A stretch of DNA of 64,000 nucleotides from Sinotaia quadrata (GCA_028829895.1 CM054180.1:92629135-92693134); one strand, 5' to 3'; numbered from the stretch's first letter, positions 37,721 to 49,608 are shown. Notes: a model not told the origin generated them from the letters alone. Numbers and translations are program-made.

Positions 37721-37861
37721 TTAACTTTGTTTTGAGAGATGAAAATATACATTATCAAACATATGAACCTCTTCATTATACAGTTCTTCCACTTCTGGTG
37801 GTAATCCTCTTAACACCTTGCCGGGAGTCTCTAATGCTGATGTTATGGTAACCCTTGTTTT
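37721..37861 (-). CDS. probable terminal exon (exon 5 of the putative 59.2-37.7 kb gene)
   Basis: Minus-strand acceptor CTTTCATAACAG, phase 0, then 46 open codons starting KTRVTITSALETPGKVLRG and ending HLSKQS before TAA (37723-37721). Composition is clearly less AT-rich than its surroundings. It would follow the exon at 44759-44878. A 55-bp array lies ~30 bases upstream of the acceptor. I do not recognise the protein. Confidence 0.5.
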   Translation of the reverse strand, partial: KTRVTITSALETPGKVLRGLPPEVEELYNEEVHMFDNVYFHLSKQS

Positions 37862-37889
37862 CTGTTATGAAAGAGATAATAAATTTGAA

Positions 37890-38435
37890 AGGCATATACA
37901 TTTTTATTGCTTTGCAACGTACAGACAAAAGACAGGGGCAACTCTGCAAGCGAGAAGGCAAAGTATGGTTTCTGGATAGACAAAAGGCAGGGTCTACTTG
38001 ACAAGCGAAAAGTATCAACATGGTTAGCAGACAGACATTAGGCATACGTAAAATGACAAGCGAGAAAGAAAAACATGGTTAGCGGACAGACATTAGGCAT
38101 ACGTAAAATGACAAGCGAGAAAGAAAAACATGGTTAGCGGACAGATATGCCTAACATGAAAAGCGAGAGAAACAAAATATGGTTATCGGACAGATATTAG
38201 ACATATGTAAAATGACAAGTGAGAAAGAAAAACATGTTTATCGGATAGACCAAATCCATGCGTAAAATGACAAGCGAGAAAGAAAAACGTGGTTAGCGGA
38301 CAGATCAAAGGAATGTGTAACATGACAAGCGAGAAAGAAAAACATGGTTAGCGGACAGACCAAAGGAATGCGTAACATGACAAGCAATAAAACAAAACAA
38401 GGTTAGCGGACAGACCAAAGGCATGTGAAGGATGT
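37890..38435. repeat. 55-bp minisatellite, about 10 copies
   Basis: Unit AAATGACAAGCGAGAAAGAA then AACATGGTTAGCGGACAGA; exact 55-bp period in the middle copies. Confidence 0.93.
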
Positions 38436-38929
38436 CAGAAGGCTAATCCGTTTCATAACCCATGATAACGATTCATGCATAAATGGTAAAAGCAATAAAG
38501 TCTTTAATGAATGCAATAAACACATTTTTTTCTTTTTAATGCTACGCTAAAACCAACAGTGTCCACATTATGCTGACAGTTTAGATTATTACTTTGTAGT
38601 TGTAATTAATGTACATAGAATTATAGAATATCTCCATTTACGGAGGTTTGGTTATTACTTTGTACTTATAATTTAAAATACAGAGAATGTCCCTATTATA
38701 CTGTGGTTTAATTATTTTGTACTTATAATTTAATACAAACTTTAGTACATACTATGTACTAAATAATGTCCTTTAGAAATACGTGTACTATTTGTCAAAT
38801 AAAAAATTTATATAATAACAACTGTAATATAAAGATAACTTAATCCGAATAGTTTCCGTTCCTATTGTGATTTAAATACTGTTATTGATAAGGCCAAACC
38901 GAGTTTGTCAGGTCACTGACTCTTCTAGA
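38436..38929. other. AT-rich spacer with loose ~70-bp repeats
   Basis: 38570-38770 repeats an 'attactttgtacttataattta' like motif three times with drift. No gene. Confidence 0.5.
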
Positions 38930-39200
38930 CTGTTCATTTAGCAAAGACAAGACCTGTCTTAGCACTGCTTGCACGACTTATAATTAGCAATGGCTAGGCC
39001 TGTCTAGGCACTGCTTGCACGACTTATACTTAGCAATGGCTAGGCCTGTCTTAGTACTGCTTGCACGACTTATACTTAGCAATGGCTAGGCCTGTCTTAG
39101 TATTGTTTATACGACGTATACTTGGCAATGGCTAGGCCTGTCTTAGTACTGTTTATACGACGTATAATGGACTGTCTTAATACTGCTTATCCATGACACA
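38930..39200. repeat. 46-bp minisatellite, about 6 copies
   Basis: Unit AATGGCTAGGCCTGTCTTAG then TACTGCTTGCACGACTTAT. Confidence 0.92.
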
Positions 39201-39339
39201 ACGAAGAGGACCAGGCCTATCTTAAAAACATTGGAGTGCGAGTCCAGATAAAAGTAGAAATGATTGGATACTTTGGCATACATTGTCAAATTCTGTTTGA
39301 TATTACGCATTTATTATGACAAAATATAACATTTTACAT

Positions 39340-39460
39340 CTGTTTATGGGAGGTGAGCAGTCGAGAGGTCAAGAATCTACGAGGTCACAGGTTTGAGACC
39401 TAACCCATAGGATTTTTCCGACCGACATAAATGGCACCCTGAGCAATTGCTCAGGACAGC
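39340..39460 (+). mobile_element. possible tRNA-derived SINE fragment with an 18-bp perfect palindrome
   Basis: CAGTCGAGAGGTCAAG followed about 25 bases later by GGTTTGAGACC resembles the A and B boxes of a tRNA-derived promoter. CCTGAGCAATTGCTCAGG at 39438-39455 is a perfect palindrome. No target duplication or tail found. Confidence 0.35.
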
Positions 39461-39499
39461 CAAGCTTAGCGACCAAACATTTTGAAAAGCACTTTAAAT

Positions 39500-39650
39500 T
39501 TGAAAATATGGAGCGCTCCAAACTGCAATGATTAGATCCACTTAGGATTGAAATTATGGAGCGCTCCAAACAGCAATGATTTGATCCACAAAGGAGTGAA
39601 AATGTGGAGCGCTCCAAAGAGCAATGATTAGATCCACTTGAAAATGAAAT
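39500..39650. repeat. 48-bp tandem repeat, 3 copies with a 10-bp palindrome
   Basis: GGAGCGCTCC occurs at 39510, 39558 and 39606, exactly 48 bp apart. Confidence 0.9.
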
Positions 39651-39942
39651 GAAAATATAAAGTTGCCATGTAAAACATTTTGAAGTCCATACGACATGAG
39701 TGTGCCGAGTGCAAATGACAAGCGGAACTACCTTTAATAGCAATGAGCAAGGAGCGAAATTTTCACACGTGTTATTATTATGTGGAAATAATAACATACA
39801 GTAAATGACAATTTAAGAAAAAAGGGAAACAAACCTTTTCGCCAGTGACAGACAATCTTCGATGAGGAATGAAGTCGGTCGAACCGTCAGTACGAGTCTG
39901 GTTCTCACGCGTGAACTGGGTTTGAATGGTCTAGTTACAAAA

Positions 39943-40009
39943 TAATAATAACAATAATAATAATAATAACAATAATAATAACAAAAACAACAACAACAAT
40001 AATAATAAC

Positions 40010-40048
<39 letters not shown>
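39943..40048. repeat. AAT/AAC trinucleotide microsatellite
   Basis: Imperfect AAT run directly joined to the 5' end of LINE copy B. Confidence 0.97.
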
Positions 40049-40853
40049 CGAAATATCAACAAAGCAATCAACGTACAAATGGTTGAAAGAGGCAGGATTG
40101 AAAGCAGAAACAGAAGCACTCATAACAGCTGCACAAGATCAAGCACTCAACACCAAAGCACACAAAACGAAAATCATGAAAATTTCAAATGATTCCAAAT
40201 GTAGACTTTGCAAATCCATGGATGAGACAACAGAACACATACTATCTGGATGTCAGGTTCTGGCTGGAACAGAATACACCAAACGACACAATGAAGTGGC
40301 AAAACACATACATAGAAATCTGTGTGAGAACTATGGCATAAAAACCCCAGAAAGAGCATGGATGCATCAACCAGAAGCAGTCACCGAAACAGAAGAAGTC
40401 AAAATACTATGGGACTTCGAGATAAGAACAGACCGGGTGATTCCTGCAAGACGACCAGACATTGTAGTTCTCAATAAGTCCAACAGAACAGTAACAATTA
40501 TTGATGTCGCTATTCCAAGTGATAGAAACATAAAAACAAAAGAAAGAGAAAAAATAGAAAAATACCAAGACCTCAGATTAGAAATCCAGAGACTGTGGAA
40601 TGTAAAAGCAGAAGTGATACCTATAGTGATAGGAGCCTTGGGGAACATAACATCTGAATTGGAAGGCTACCTGAATAAACTCCCTGGAAACCACAGAATC
40701 GCTCCACTACTCAAAGCAGCGCTCCTCGGAAGTGCCCACATCCTCCGTAAAACCTTGGATCTCCCAGAATCTTGGTAAGATTCCGAGACCTTGGATCACA
40801 ACCGACAGTCAAACAGAAGTCGTGGAAAGAGGCTGGATAATAATAATAATAAT
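40049..40853 (+). mobile_element. REL-type LINE fragment, copy B (3' part, endonuclease frame intact)
   Basis: The coding part from 40083 to stop 40776-40778 encodes the zinc motif (CRLCKS...C), the restriction-like endonuclease (RRPDIVVL..., IIDVAIPSD) and the end LDLPESW. The element is 5'-truncated in the middle of ORF and both ends meet TAA/AAT repeats: AAT run on the left, ATAATAATAATAATA at 40838-40853 on the right. The 3' UTR is only about 60 bases and begins with a hairpin across the stop codon. REL endonucleases nick the target for target-primed reverse transcription. A fragment, unlikely to be active. Confidence 0.9.
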
Positions 40854-41948
40854 ACTTACCTTGAAACAAAAAAACTTCTAAACAATGAACAAAAAGGGTG
40901 CTAGACCAGGCAGCAGAGGAACGAAGGACCAATTGGCAATTGATAAAGCAATAGTTACTGACAGCAAGAAACGAAGAACAAATCTTGCAATGGCATGGAT
41001 TGACTATCAAAAGGCATATGACTCAGTCCCTCATTCATGGATAGTTTAAACATTAAAATTGTACAAAGTAGCGCCATCAATACAGAACCTAATTCAGGAG
41101 TCAATGAAAAACTGGAAAACCACCCTCACGTGCAACAACACAAGTATTGCAGACATAACAATAAATTGTGGAATCTTCCAAGGTGATTCCCTATCACCAC
41201 TGCTGTTCTGCATTGCCCTGAATCCTCTCAGCCAAGTGATCCAGAAAACAGGGTTAGGTTACAAAATGAAAGCAGGAAAGGTCATCAGCCTTTTACTGTA
41301 CATGGACGATCTCAAGCTGTACGGTAAAAATGAACGTGACATCACATCCCTGATCACTACTGTCAAGATCTGCAGTAAGGACATTAACATGAAATTCGGC
41401 CTTGAGAAATGTCGACGAATTGTCATCCAGAAAGGCAAGGTGAAGGCAACAGAGGGCCTGCAAATCGACATCGGAAAAATCAAGGATGTTTCAATGGAAA
41501 AGGGATATAAGTATCTTGGAATACTACAGCATCAAGAAAATATGCAGAGAGAAGTTAAGTCCAAAGTTAAGAGAGAATATGAAAAACGTGTTAGACAAGT
41601 CCTGAAGTCCAAGCTAAATGGGGCGAACAAAATACAAGCCCTTAATGCATACGCAATACCTATAGTAAGCTACACTGGAGGTATCATAGATTGGACAGCA
41701 AATGAAATAAATGAACTGGACAGAAAAACAAGAAAACTACTCACAATACATAAAGCCTTACACCCCAAAGTAGATGTAGACAGGCTCTGTGTATCTCGAA
41801 AAATGGGAGGCTGAGGTCTCAAGAAAATCAAACATGTCATCGAAAGAGAAGTCATTGGCCTTGTGGACTACATCTGGAATAACAAAAAAGATGATCCACT
41901 GATAGACGCAGTAAAGGTGAGTGGATTATTCCAACCCCCAGAAACAGA
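40854..41948 (+). pseudogene. REL-type LINE fragment, copy C (RT part, with stops)
   Basis: Carries RT motifs [41 protein letters not shown] and YMDD, then the post-RT region. It is broken by a stop or frameshift at about 40902, TAA at about 41047 and TGA at about 41812, and cut off at 41948 in the segment that in copy D leads on to the zinc motif. It lies downstream of copy B's tail, so the two are separate insertions or a rearrangement, not one element. Intron position in the putative minus-strand gene, antisense to it. Confidence 0.88.
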
Positions 41949-41949
41949 G

Positions 41950-43177
41950 TGTTAGAGAAATGCGAGACAGGCCAAAAGTGAGTAAAGGGTCGTTAGCTGG
42001 ATACGAGACGCCCATATTTGGTCACTTGCGTTGCGTACCGTGACGTAGCGTTGATCCGCTGGCTGATCTCGATTCATTCACATATATGCCTGAATGAATT
42101 GAATTCGTCAGACGTGCAGACATTCATATATATGCCTGAATGAATCGAATTCATCAGACGTGCAGACATTCGTATACAGTGCCCATTGTCCAGGGTTAGA
42201 AAGATCGCATCCATTATTTTTGACCGCGCATAACTTCACATAGTGGTAAATATAATTGGCTTCTCTAGATTGTGTATTTCTCATTTGTAAAATTGTGGTG
42301 TTTTTATATTATAAATATTGTGTAAAATATTTATGTGATTGCTAAAAGATTGCTAAATGATTGCTATATTTTTATTAAAGAAGCTAAGTGGCGTTAGTAA
42401 TTGTTACATTTGTAAAATGGTCGAGTAAATTAACCACGTGAAATATGGCTATATTTCCACTGATTAATTGTTATCATGGGAAAGCACTAACGATAGATAA
42501 CACGAAGTCGGGGAGCCTAGAACCTACAACCCTGTGAATACTAGAACCCAGAGAAAATCCAAGCTGACATCTTTAATATAGAAACTTTGTCCGAAGTCTA
42601 CGCTGAGGGTCATAAACTAACAGTGGAAAGGCCAGTGGAAGATATTCGCTGCATGACGTCAGAACCACACTGATCGATTGCTGACAACATATTCAACTAC
42701 TTCATAAATACTAAAGCTAAGTCCGTGTATTCCAGTGAAGGACTGGACTGATAAACTGCATGTATAAACTATTCGGGCCGAGTGATAGATACTCTAGTAA
42801 TCGCGATTTGCAATTGTTTTTTTCTTTTTTTTATTAATTGAGTTGTTATTAAATTTATTGTTATCTTACCTGTTGTTACATAATTTTATGTAGCCAACTG
42901 GAAGGATTAGGTAACTTGTGGCGAGCCATAATAAAGGGATAAAGAATTATAAATCTTAATTTATAAATAAAGGAAAGATAACATTGTTAGCTAAGGCAAG
43001 TCAACTAATTTATCTAGCGGGGTATCATGCGTAATTGCCTGAATACCTTGGCATTTCGTGGGTGGATATGTCAGGCCGTCCGGCTTGTCGCTATTTTTAG
43101 AAATTATTCAATAAACCAATATTGATAAGTGGAGTCTAAAATAGGACAGAGTCGTGAAACCTAGACCGGACATGTGA
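41950..43177 (+). mobile_element. LTR-like block inserted at the end of LINE copy C
   Basis: Begins TGTTAGAG exactly where LINE homology stops, holds a 46-bp direct duplication (CATATATGCCTGAATGAAT) at 42079-42171 and AATAAA at about 43110. CAGAG occurs at both 41945-41949 and 43178-43182, a possible 5-bp target duplication, but the right terminus lacks canonical CA and LINE sequence does not resume beyond. A solo LTR is one reading. Confidence 0.3.
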
Positions 43178-43354
43178 CAGAGAGGATGTATATGTGTTAT
43201 GTGTGCGCTATGGAGTGTGCATGAGAGTGAAACAGAAAGAGATAGAATGTATGTATTTATGTGTCGTGTGTATGTAAGCGTTAGACTGAGTGAAACACTG
43301 AGAGAATATGTATGTGTGTTGTATGTGTGAGAATGAAACACACAGAGAGACAGA

Positions 43355-43400
<46 letters not shown>

Positions 43401-43621
43401 ATGTGTATATGTGTGAGCGCATGAGAGAGAGACAGAAAATATGCATGTATATGTATTGTGTGCGTGCGCTTGAATGTATGCGTGTGTGCGTGCGTGGGTG
43501 AGAGAGTGAGACAGGGAGTGCATGTATAAGCCAGATTTCTCTCTGTTCTTTTATTTCCTCGTCAGTCGTCTTTGAGCAGACTGACTGAGGAATGGACCCT
43601 ACAAACTAACAATGTTATTGC
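43178..43621. repeat. TG/CA-rich simple sequence with a TA run
   Basis: TATGTGTG-type imperfect repeats with AGAGAG and a TA run at 43362-43397. Confidence 0.85.
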
Positions 43622-44190
43622 CTCACATTGACGGAACCACACAACGAATTTTGTTTTTGTCTCACATTGAAAGAACCACACAGCGATTTGTGTTTTTGTC
43701 TCACATTGAAAGAACCACACAGCGATTTGTGTTTTTGTCTCACATTGAAATGAACTACACAAACAAACTGTGCTTCTGTCTCACATCGAAATGAATTACA
43801 CAAACTGCTTTCGTCTCACATTGAAATGAACCACACAACGATTTGTATTGTTCTCTCACTTTGAAATGAACTATAAAAACGAACTGTGCTGTTGTCTCAC
43901 ATTGAAATGAACCACACAACGATTTGTATTGTTCTCTCACTTTGAAATGAACTATAAAAACGAACTGTGCTGTTGTCTCACATTGAAATGAACCATACAA
44001 TTGTGCAGAACTTTTGTCTCTCACTGAAATGAACGATACATACGAACAGTGTCATTTTATCTCACACTGAAATGAACCACGCAAACAAAAAATACTTTTT
44101 AATGTCACATTGAAATAAACCACAGAAACGAACTGTCTTTTTATGTCACATTGATATCAACCATACAAGCGAACATTATGTTTTTGTCTC
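43622..44190. repeat. 39-bp minisatellite, about 14 copies
   Basis: CTCACATTGAAAGAACCACA repeats start at 43622, 43661, 43700 and 43739, exactly 39 bp apart; later units are 39-41 bp and diverged. Frames on both strands are by-products. Confidence 0.93.
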
Positions 44191-44280
44191 ACATTAAATA
44201 ATGCCTCACTAATGAGAAATGCAAATTTTCCTCAATTTGAACTGCGCCTTACAAATACAAAATAAAATGTGTAGTTTAGT

Positions 44281-44415
44281 TTCACCGAAATAGGCCCCCA
44301 AATTAGTAGTGTTTTTCGCTTATCTGTGAAATGGGCCCCAACATTAGTAGTATTTTTTCTCTTATCTGTGAAATCGGCCCCAAAATGAGAAGTGTTTTTC
44401 TCTTATCTGTGAAAT
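44281..44415. repeat. ~55-bp tandem repeat, 3 copies
   Basis: CTTATCTGTGAAATSGGCCCC repeated three times. Confidence 0.85.
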
Positions 44416-44758
44416 AGATAAGTGTGATTTGACTGCTTTGAAATGAAGCTGGTGACTGAAGCGCTTATTTAATAGTATACTTGACGACTAGCTGGAAAAA
44501 ATCTAGCTTCATACTAAATCAAAATGAATGACTTGCAGGATTTGTTAGCTAATAAATCTCTGTTAGAATTAAGCTGGCATCATCATCGTCGTCGTCATCA
44601 TCGTTATCATTTTCTCCTGATGACAAAGTTGGTTATTATTAAGTTATAACAACAGAAACATTATCTTCACGCTTCGTACAGTGTCACTGTTGTATACACT
44701 TCATTTGCGAACATGAAGCGCTCTTTTCTCACCTTAGGGATCTGATAAATTAACGCAC

Positions 44759-44878
44759 CTTAGGATGTCGATATGTTGTTTGTCGATGACGTGTCGTCAA
44801 TTCCTCTCCCACACGCATCTCATTGGTCAGGAGAAAAGAGGATTCAGACTGTGAAGTGGGACTTGTAGGTTGGGATCT
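44759..44878 (-). CDS. probable internal exon (exon 4 of the putative minus-strand gene)
   Basis: A strong acceptor (TTATCTTCTGTCATTTCAG) and a good donor (CCTAAG|GTGCGT) bound exactly 40 open codons, phase 0 at both ends. The peptide begins RSQPTSPTSQSESS, a serine/threonine/proline-rich stretch, and ends YRHPK. Just downstream on the minus strand (about 44740-44725) TTATCAGATCCCTAAGGTGA repeats both exon edges and could be a 9-base microexon; this is speculation. Not recognised. Confidence 0.5.
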
Positions 44879-45124
44879 CTGAAATGACAGAAGATAAAAT
44901 GTCAGCTTAGGCAAAACTAAATTAATTTTCGATACGTCAAACTTTTCTCATTTCATTTCTCCTATTTCCTGCTTATCTTTCATTCCAGGCTTTCCTATCA
45001 CTCCACGCTTTTGTTATTTCACTTCTCCATTTCAGACTTTACTCTCATTTCAGGCTCGTATGAGGTCTATAGACCAAAGGTATGTACATAGAACATAATT
45101 TATATACTGGTTTACAATCCGTGA
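44879..45124. other. intronic DNA, nothing further seen
   Basis: No recognisable features. Confidence 0.4.
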
Positions 45125-46600
45125 CGCCTACGCCGTGCTGGATATCGGTTATGATGATTATTATTATTTAATTACCCATAACTAATTACAAGAGATGCTA
45201 ATTTTAATTTATGTTATTAATCATTCACCCATAGACACCAGCCATCTCTCTCAATTGGAAACAGATTTTAATTACAATTTGTTGGTATATATAAATCATA
45301 GAAATTGTTTCCTATTATGATCCGATTCTATTTTAGAAACTATTGATTGCTTCAGACATATTAATGTGACTATTTTTACATAAATTTCATGAAGTAAATA
45401 GCAGTCGTGTTCAATGTAAAAATAATGAATAAGATCTATCTGCCTGGAGAAATGGAACACTAAGATAAACAATCCTGTTGTAAAAAAATAACTTGCTGTG
45501 GACAAAATCGACCAGCCAGCTGCCAAAAATTTATAAAACAGGCCTGTAAACATGAATGTTTACTAATCAAGAATTATTTTATTGGATGTAATAAGCACTG
45601 TGGTCAACAGAAAGGAATCAGTCACTCAACTAGCTGTATTACTTTGAAGTTGCTGTTAGAAACCAGGCAATTCACTGCATTCAATAAAAATGTGTGTAAG
45701 AAAGAACTAGGTCGTTTAGCTGTACTACATCAAGTGGAAATATGTGTAAGAAAGAACTAGGTCGTTTAGCTGTACTACATCAAGTGGAAATATGTGTAAG
45801 AAAGAACTAGGTCGTTTAGCTGTACTACATCAAGTGGAAATATGTGTAAGAAAGAACTAGGTCGTTTAGCTGTACTACATCAAGTGGAAATGTGTGTAAG
45901 AAAGAACTAGGTCGTTTAGCTGTACTACATCAAGTGGCAGTCAGAAATCATCTAGCCATAATACATGTAATATTGTTGTCAGAAACCAGGCATTTAACTT
46001 TATTAAGTGGAAATCAGTGTAGCAAAGAAATCAGTCGTTTAACTGTAATATATGGAAGTTGCTGTATTTTTAACAGGAATTTAACTGTATTAAATGGAAA
46101 GAGGTATAAGAAAGAAGTCAGTCGCTTAGTTATAATACATGAAAGGGGTGTAAGAAACCATTTATCTGTAATACATGGAAGATACTGTCAAAAAACAGGC
46201 ATTTAACTTTATTAAGAGTAAATCGGTGTAACAAAGAAATCAGTCGTTTAGCTGTTAATACATGGAAGTCGCTGTAAAAAAACCAGGCATTTAACTTTAT
46301 TAAATGGAAATAGATATAAGAAAGAAATAAGTTGTTTAGCTGTTAATACATGGAAGTTGCTGTCAAAAATCTGGCATTTAACTGTACTAAATGGAAATAG
46401 ATATAAGAAAGAAATAAGTTGTTTAGCTGTTAATACATGAAAGTTGCTGTCAAAAAACCTGGCCTACGCCACACTATTTAATGGGTATTATTATTATAAT
46501 TAATTAATCATCCATAACTATTTACAAGTGATGATACTCTTAATATATGTTATTAATAATTCTTTAGAAGACACCACTCGTCTCTCCCACTTGTCTGATA
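45125..46600. repeat. 50-bp minisatellite and degenerate ~87-bp repeats framed by a direct duplication
   Basis: Five near-identical 50-bp units (GTGTAAGAAAGAACTAGGTC) at 45690-45930, then diverged longer units to 46455. A ~130-bp segment (TAATTACCCATAACTAATTA and relatives) flanks the block at 45150-45255 and 46480-46595. Confidence 0.85.
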
Positions 46601-48001
46601 TGTGGAAGATGTAAACGTTTTCTTTCTTCCATAACATTAAAGACAAAACGTTAATCAACAATCAAATATACATATAACAAATACAATGAAAAAGAGTACT
46701 TGACATCAATATTTCCATGAAACCACATTCAAATAATTTTAATATCTCTACAGTCGTATATCCTAAAACACAATTCAACTGATTAGTGTCAATACACATC
46801 ACATGATAGTTCTTATCAGAGAACAGAAATGGAGTTATTAGAGATAAAGCAATATAATATTTTCATAACCTTGTCTAGGCAAAGCTGCAAAAGTCTTTTT
46901 GTGCGCTTTTTGTAACAAAGTCAAAAGTTTATTGTTCATGTTATTTCTGTCAGTTTCACGTGTTTCCCTTCTCATGTTACAAAACACTGACTAGCCACTA
47001 TTCTCTCAAGGCCATCTGGTGTTCTGCCGTATTAGCTCCCTCAGGCAGAAAAAACAATTGTATCAATTTCCAGTAATTTCCTTGTACCAGAAATTGTTCA
47101 CTGAAGTCACCATACAGCAATGGAGTGCAATGTATTCCTATCTCAATTAGTTAGTTAACTCACCATTAAGTTAATAGCCACCTTTCATGACTGGACTTAT
47201 TACCACTCCAAGTTCTAAGTGATTAGACAATAGAATTCTCTACAGCATGTAAACATATGATCTCAGCCCATTGACTGGTCTCGTTCCATAAATCTCAAGC
47301 ATTGAGTAATAAAAACTACTCATCCATTGGAATTGGTTTAGATTGCATCAGCAATTTCTAGCATATTCTTAATGCAAGTTGTTTACTCCAACTCTGACAC
47401 TTACAAAATATACCTTCATAATGAGTTCCCAAGGTCGGGTCACTTCGACTAATTATTTAACAATTATATTTTATATAACAATTAAGTCTAGAAATAGGGT
47501 TAGGCAAATTTACTCCACCAATTAGACACGCACAGACACACACATATTCATATACAGACACGTACACAGTTTTATGAATAAACGTTATATATTAATACAA
47601 TATATGATGTAACTATATATGTATAAATTGAAAGGAAGAAAAGAGAAACATAAATCTTCAATTTCTATTTGTATATTGTATACCATGCATGATATTTCAG
47701 CAGTTTTTCCGAGTGGAATTCATGCACGTGATTTAGTGAATTTCTGTTAAGTGCAAGAGGCATGCACTGGGATTTCAATTTTCAGGAGGCCCTTGGCACG
47801 GAAGGTTTTACTACCATGCAGACCAGTCAAATTGGACTCCCTGACAGTTTAGACAGCCACTTACAAACTGAGTGTGAAGTCACACATTATTCAAATCCTT
47901 CTCCATGTTAGGAAGAGACTATGCTAAGGCTTTTTGTGACAGAGGTATTTTCCTTTTGATGAGATCAAACATTTTACATATTGTGAGAAACAAGACTTAA
48001 C
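46601..48001. other. intron, no exon found
   Basis: AT-rich with no array. 47700-47923 is somewhat more GC-rich and would be 3' UTR if the exon at 48002-48139 instead reads through to TAG at 47924-47926. Confidence 0.4.
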
Positions 48002-48139
48002 CTTCAGCGCTTTGTGTTTGATGCTCTTCTTCCTGCTGAAATCCTCAACATCCTCACTAATGATTCCCTCAACAAATAATCGGTGCAACCTCAACACTTC
48101 TGCTGCAGCCAATAGATGTTCTTTGTCATCGAGTTTTCT
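48002..48139 (-). CDS. probable internal exon (exon 3 of the putative minus-strand gene)
   Basis: Acceptor AATGTGTTGATCAG, then 46 codons in phase 0 starting RKLDDKEHLLAAAEVLRL, a likely amphipathic helix, and ending KHKALK before donor CTGAAG|GTTAAG. If the donor is not used the frame continues 25 more codons to a stop at 47924. The preceding exon ends in phase 0 after AKLAEDYQ, so helix would continue smoothly across the junction. Not recognised. Confidence 0.5.
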
Positions 48140-48667
48140 CTGATCAACACATTGAAAACAATAAATAAATATAAGAAAACAACAAAATCACAAGAAATGT
48201 TAAAAGCTGTACGAATATTGTTAATAGGAAAGAATTCATCAAAGATTACAAGCGCCTACTAAATGGCAAGTAAACATTTAGTATAAAATTAAGTTATTTC
48301 TATCTTCTCGGCCCAACATTTAGGCTAACATTCATTTTTGTATCGTAGCAGCACAAAATTTAAGCAAACATTAATTTATTCTTATTAATTTATTTCTATC
48401 TTCTCAGCCCAACATTTAGTAACCATAAATGTTTTGCAATTTATCAGTCCAATGTTTAGGATTGTATTAATTTATTTCTATCTTCTCAGCCCAACATTTA
48501 GTAACCATAAATGTTTTGCAATTTATCAGTCCAATGTTTAGGATTGTATTAATTTATTGTATATTATTAGCCCAATATTAATGCTAATATTAATGTTTGT
48601 ATCTTATCAGCCCATCCTTGTAACACCTTAGTCCCTCTAGATATTGGTTATTATTATTATTATTATT
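48140..48667. repeat. intron with ~80-bp direct repeats and a TTA run
   Basis: CTATCTTCTCAGCCCAACAT units at 48300, 48395 and 48478, the last two nearly identical. The TTA run at 48648-48667 borders LINE copy D. Confidence 0.85.
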
Positions 48668-49592
48668 CCTCTTTCCACGACTTGTGATATGTCTGTTGTG
48701 ATCCAAGGTCTCGGAATCTTACCAAGATTCTGGGAGATCCAAGGTTTTACGGAGGATGTGGGCACTTCCGATGAGCGCTGCTTTGAGTAGTGGAGCGAGT
48801 CTGTGGTTTCCAGGGAGTTTATTCATGTAGCCTACCAATTCAGATGTTATGTTCCCCAAGGCTCCTATCACAATAGGTATCACTTCTGCTTTTACATTCC
48901 ACAGTCTCCGAATTTCTAATCTGAGGTCTTGGTATTTTTCTGTTTTTTCTCTTTCTTTTGTTTTTATGTTTCTTTCACTTGGAAAGGCGACATCAATGAT
49001 TGTTACTGTTCTGTTAGACTTATTGAGAACTACAATGTCTGGTCTTCGTGCAGGAATCACCCGATCTGTTCTTATCTCGAAGTCCCACAGTATTTTGACT
49101 TCTTCTTTTTCGGTGACTGCTTCTGGTTGATGCATCCATGCTCTTTCTGGGGTTTGTATGCCATAGTTCTCACACAAATTTCTATGTATGTGTTTTGCCA
49201 CTTCTATGTGTCGTTTGGTGTACTCTGTTCCAGCCAGAACTTGACATCCAGATAGTATGTGCTCTGTTGTCTCATCCATGGATTTGCAAAGTCTACATTT
49301 GGAATCATTTGAAATTTTCATGATTTTCGTTTTGTGTGCTTTGGTGTTGAGTGCTTGATCTTGTGCAGCTGTTATGAGTGCTTTTGTTTCTACTTTCAGT
49401 CCTGCCTCTTTCAACCATTTATATGTTGATTGCTTTGTTGATATTTCGTCGGCTTGTCGTACATATTGGCCATGCAGAGGTTTCTGGCTCCAGGTATGTG
49501 CTAGTTCTTGCTTCGTTGTTTTCTTCCATGTTTCTTTGTCTGTTTCTGGGGGTTGGAATAGTCCACTCATTTTTGCTGCTTCTATCAGTGGG
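48668..49592 (-). mobile_element. REL-type LINE fragment, copy D (endonuclease part, frame intact)
   Basis: Minus-strand frame with stop at 48719-48721, open from the truncated 5' end near 49592 (first ATG 49570). Encodes SGLFQPPETD..., the zinc motif, the endonuclease core and LDLPESW, and so links the regions missing in copies A and C. The 3' tail runs into a TTA repeat, that is TAA on the element's strand. Lies in the second intron of the putative gene, same strand. Confidence 0.9.
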
Positions 49593-49608
49593 TGAAATTA
49601 GATTGGAA

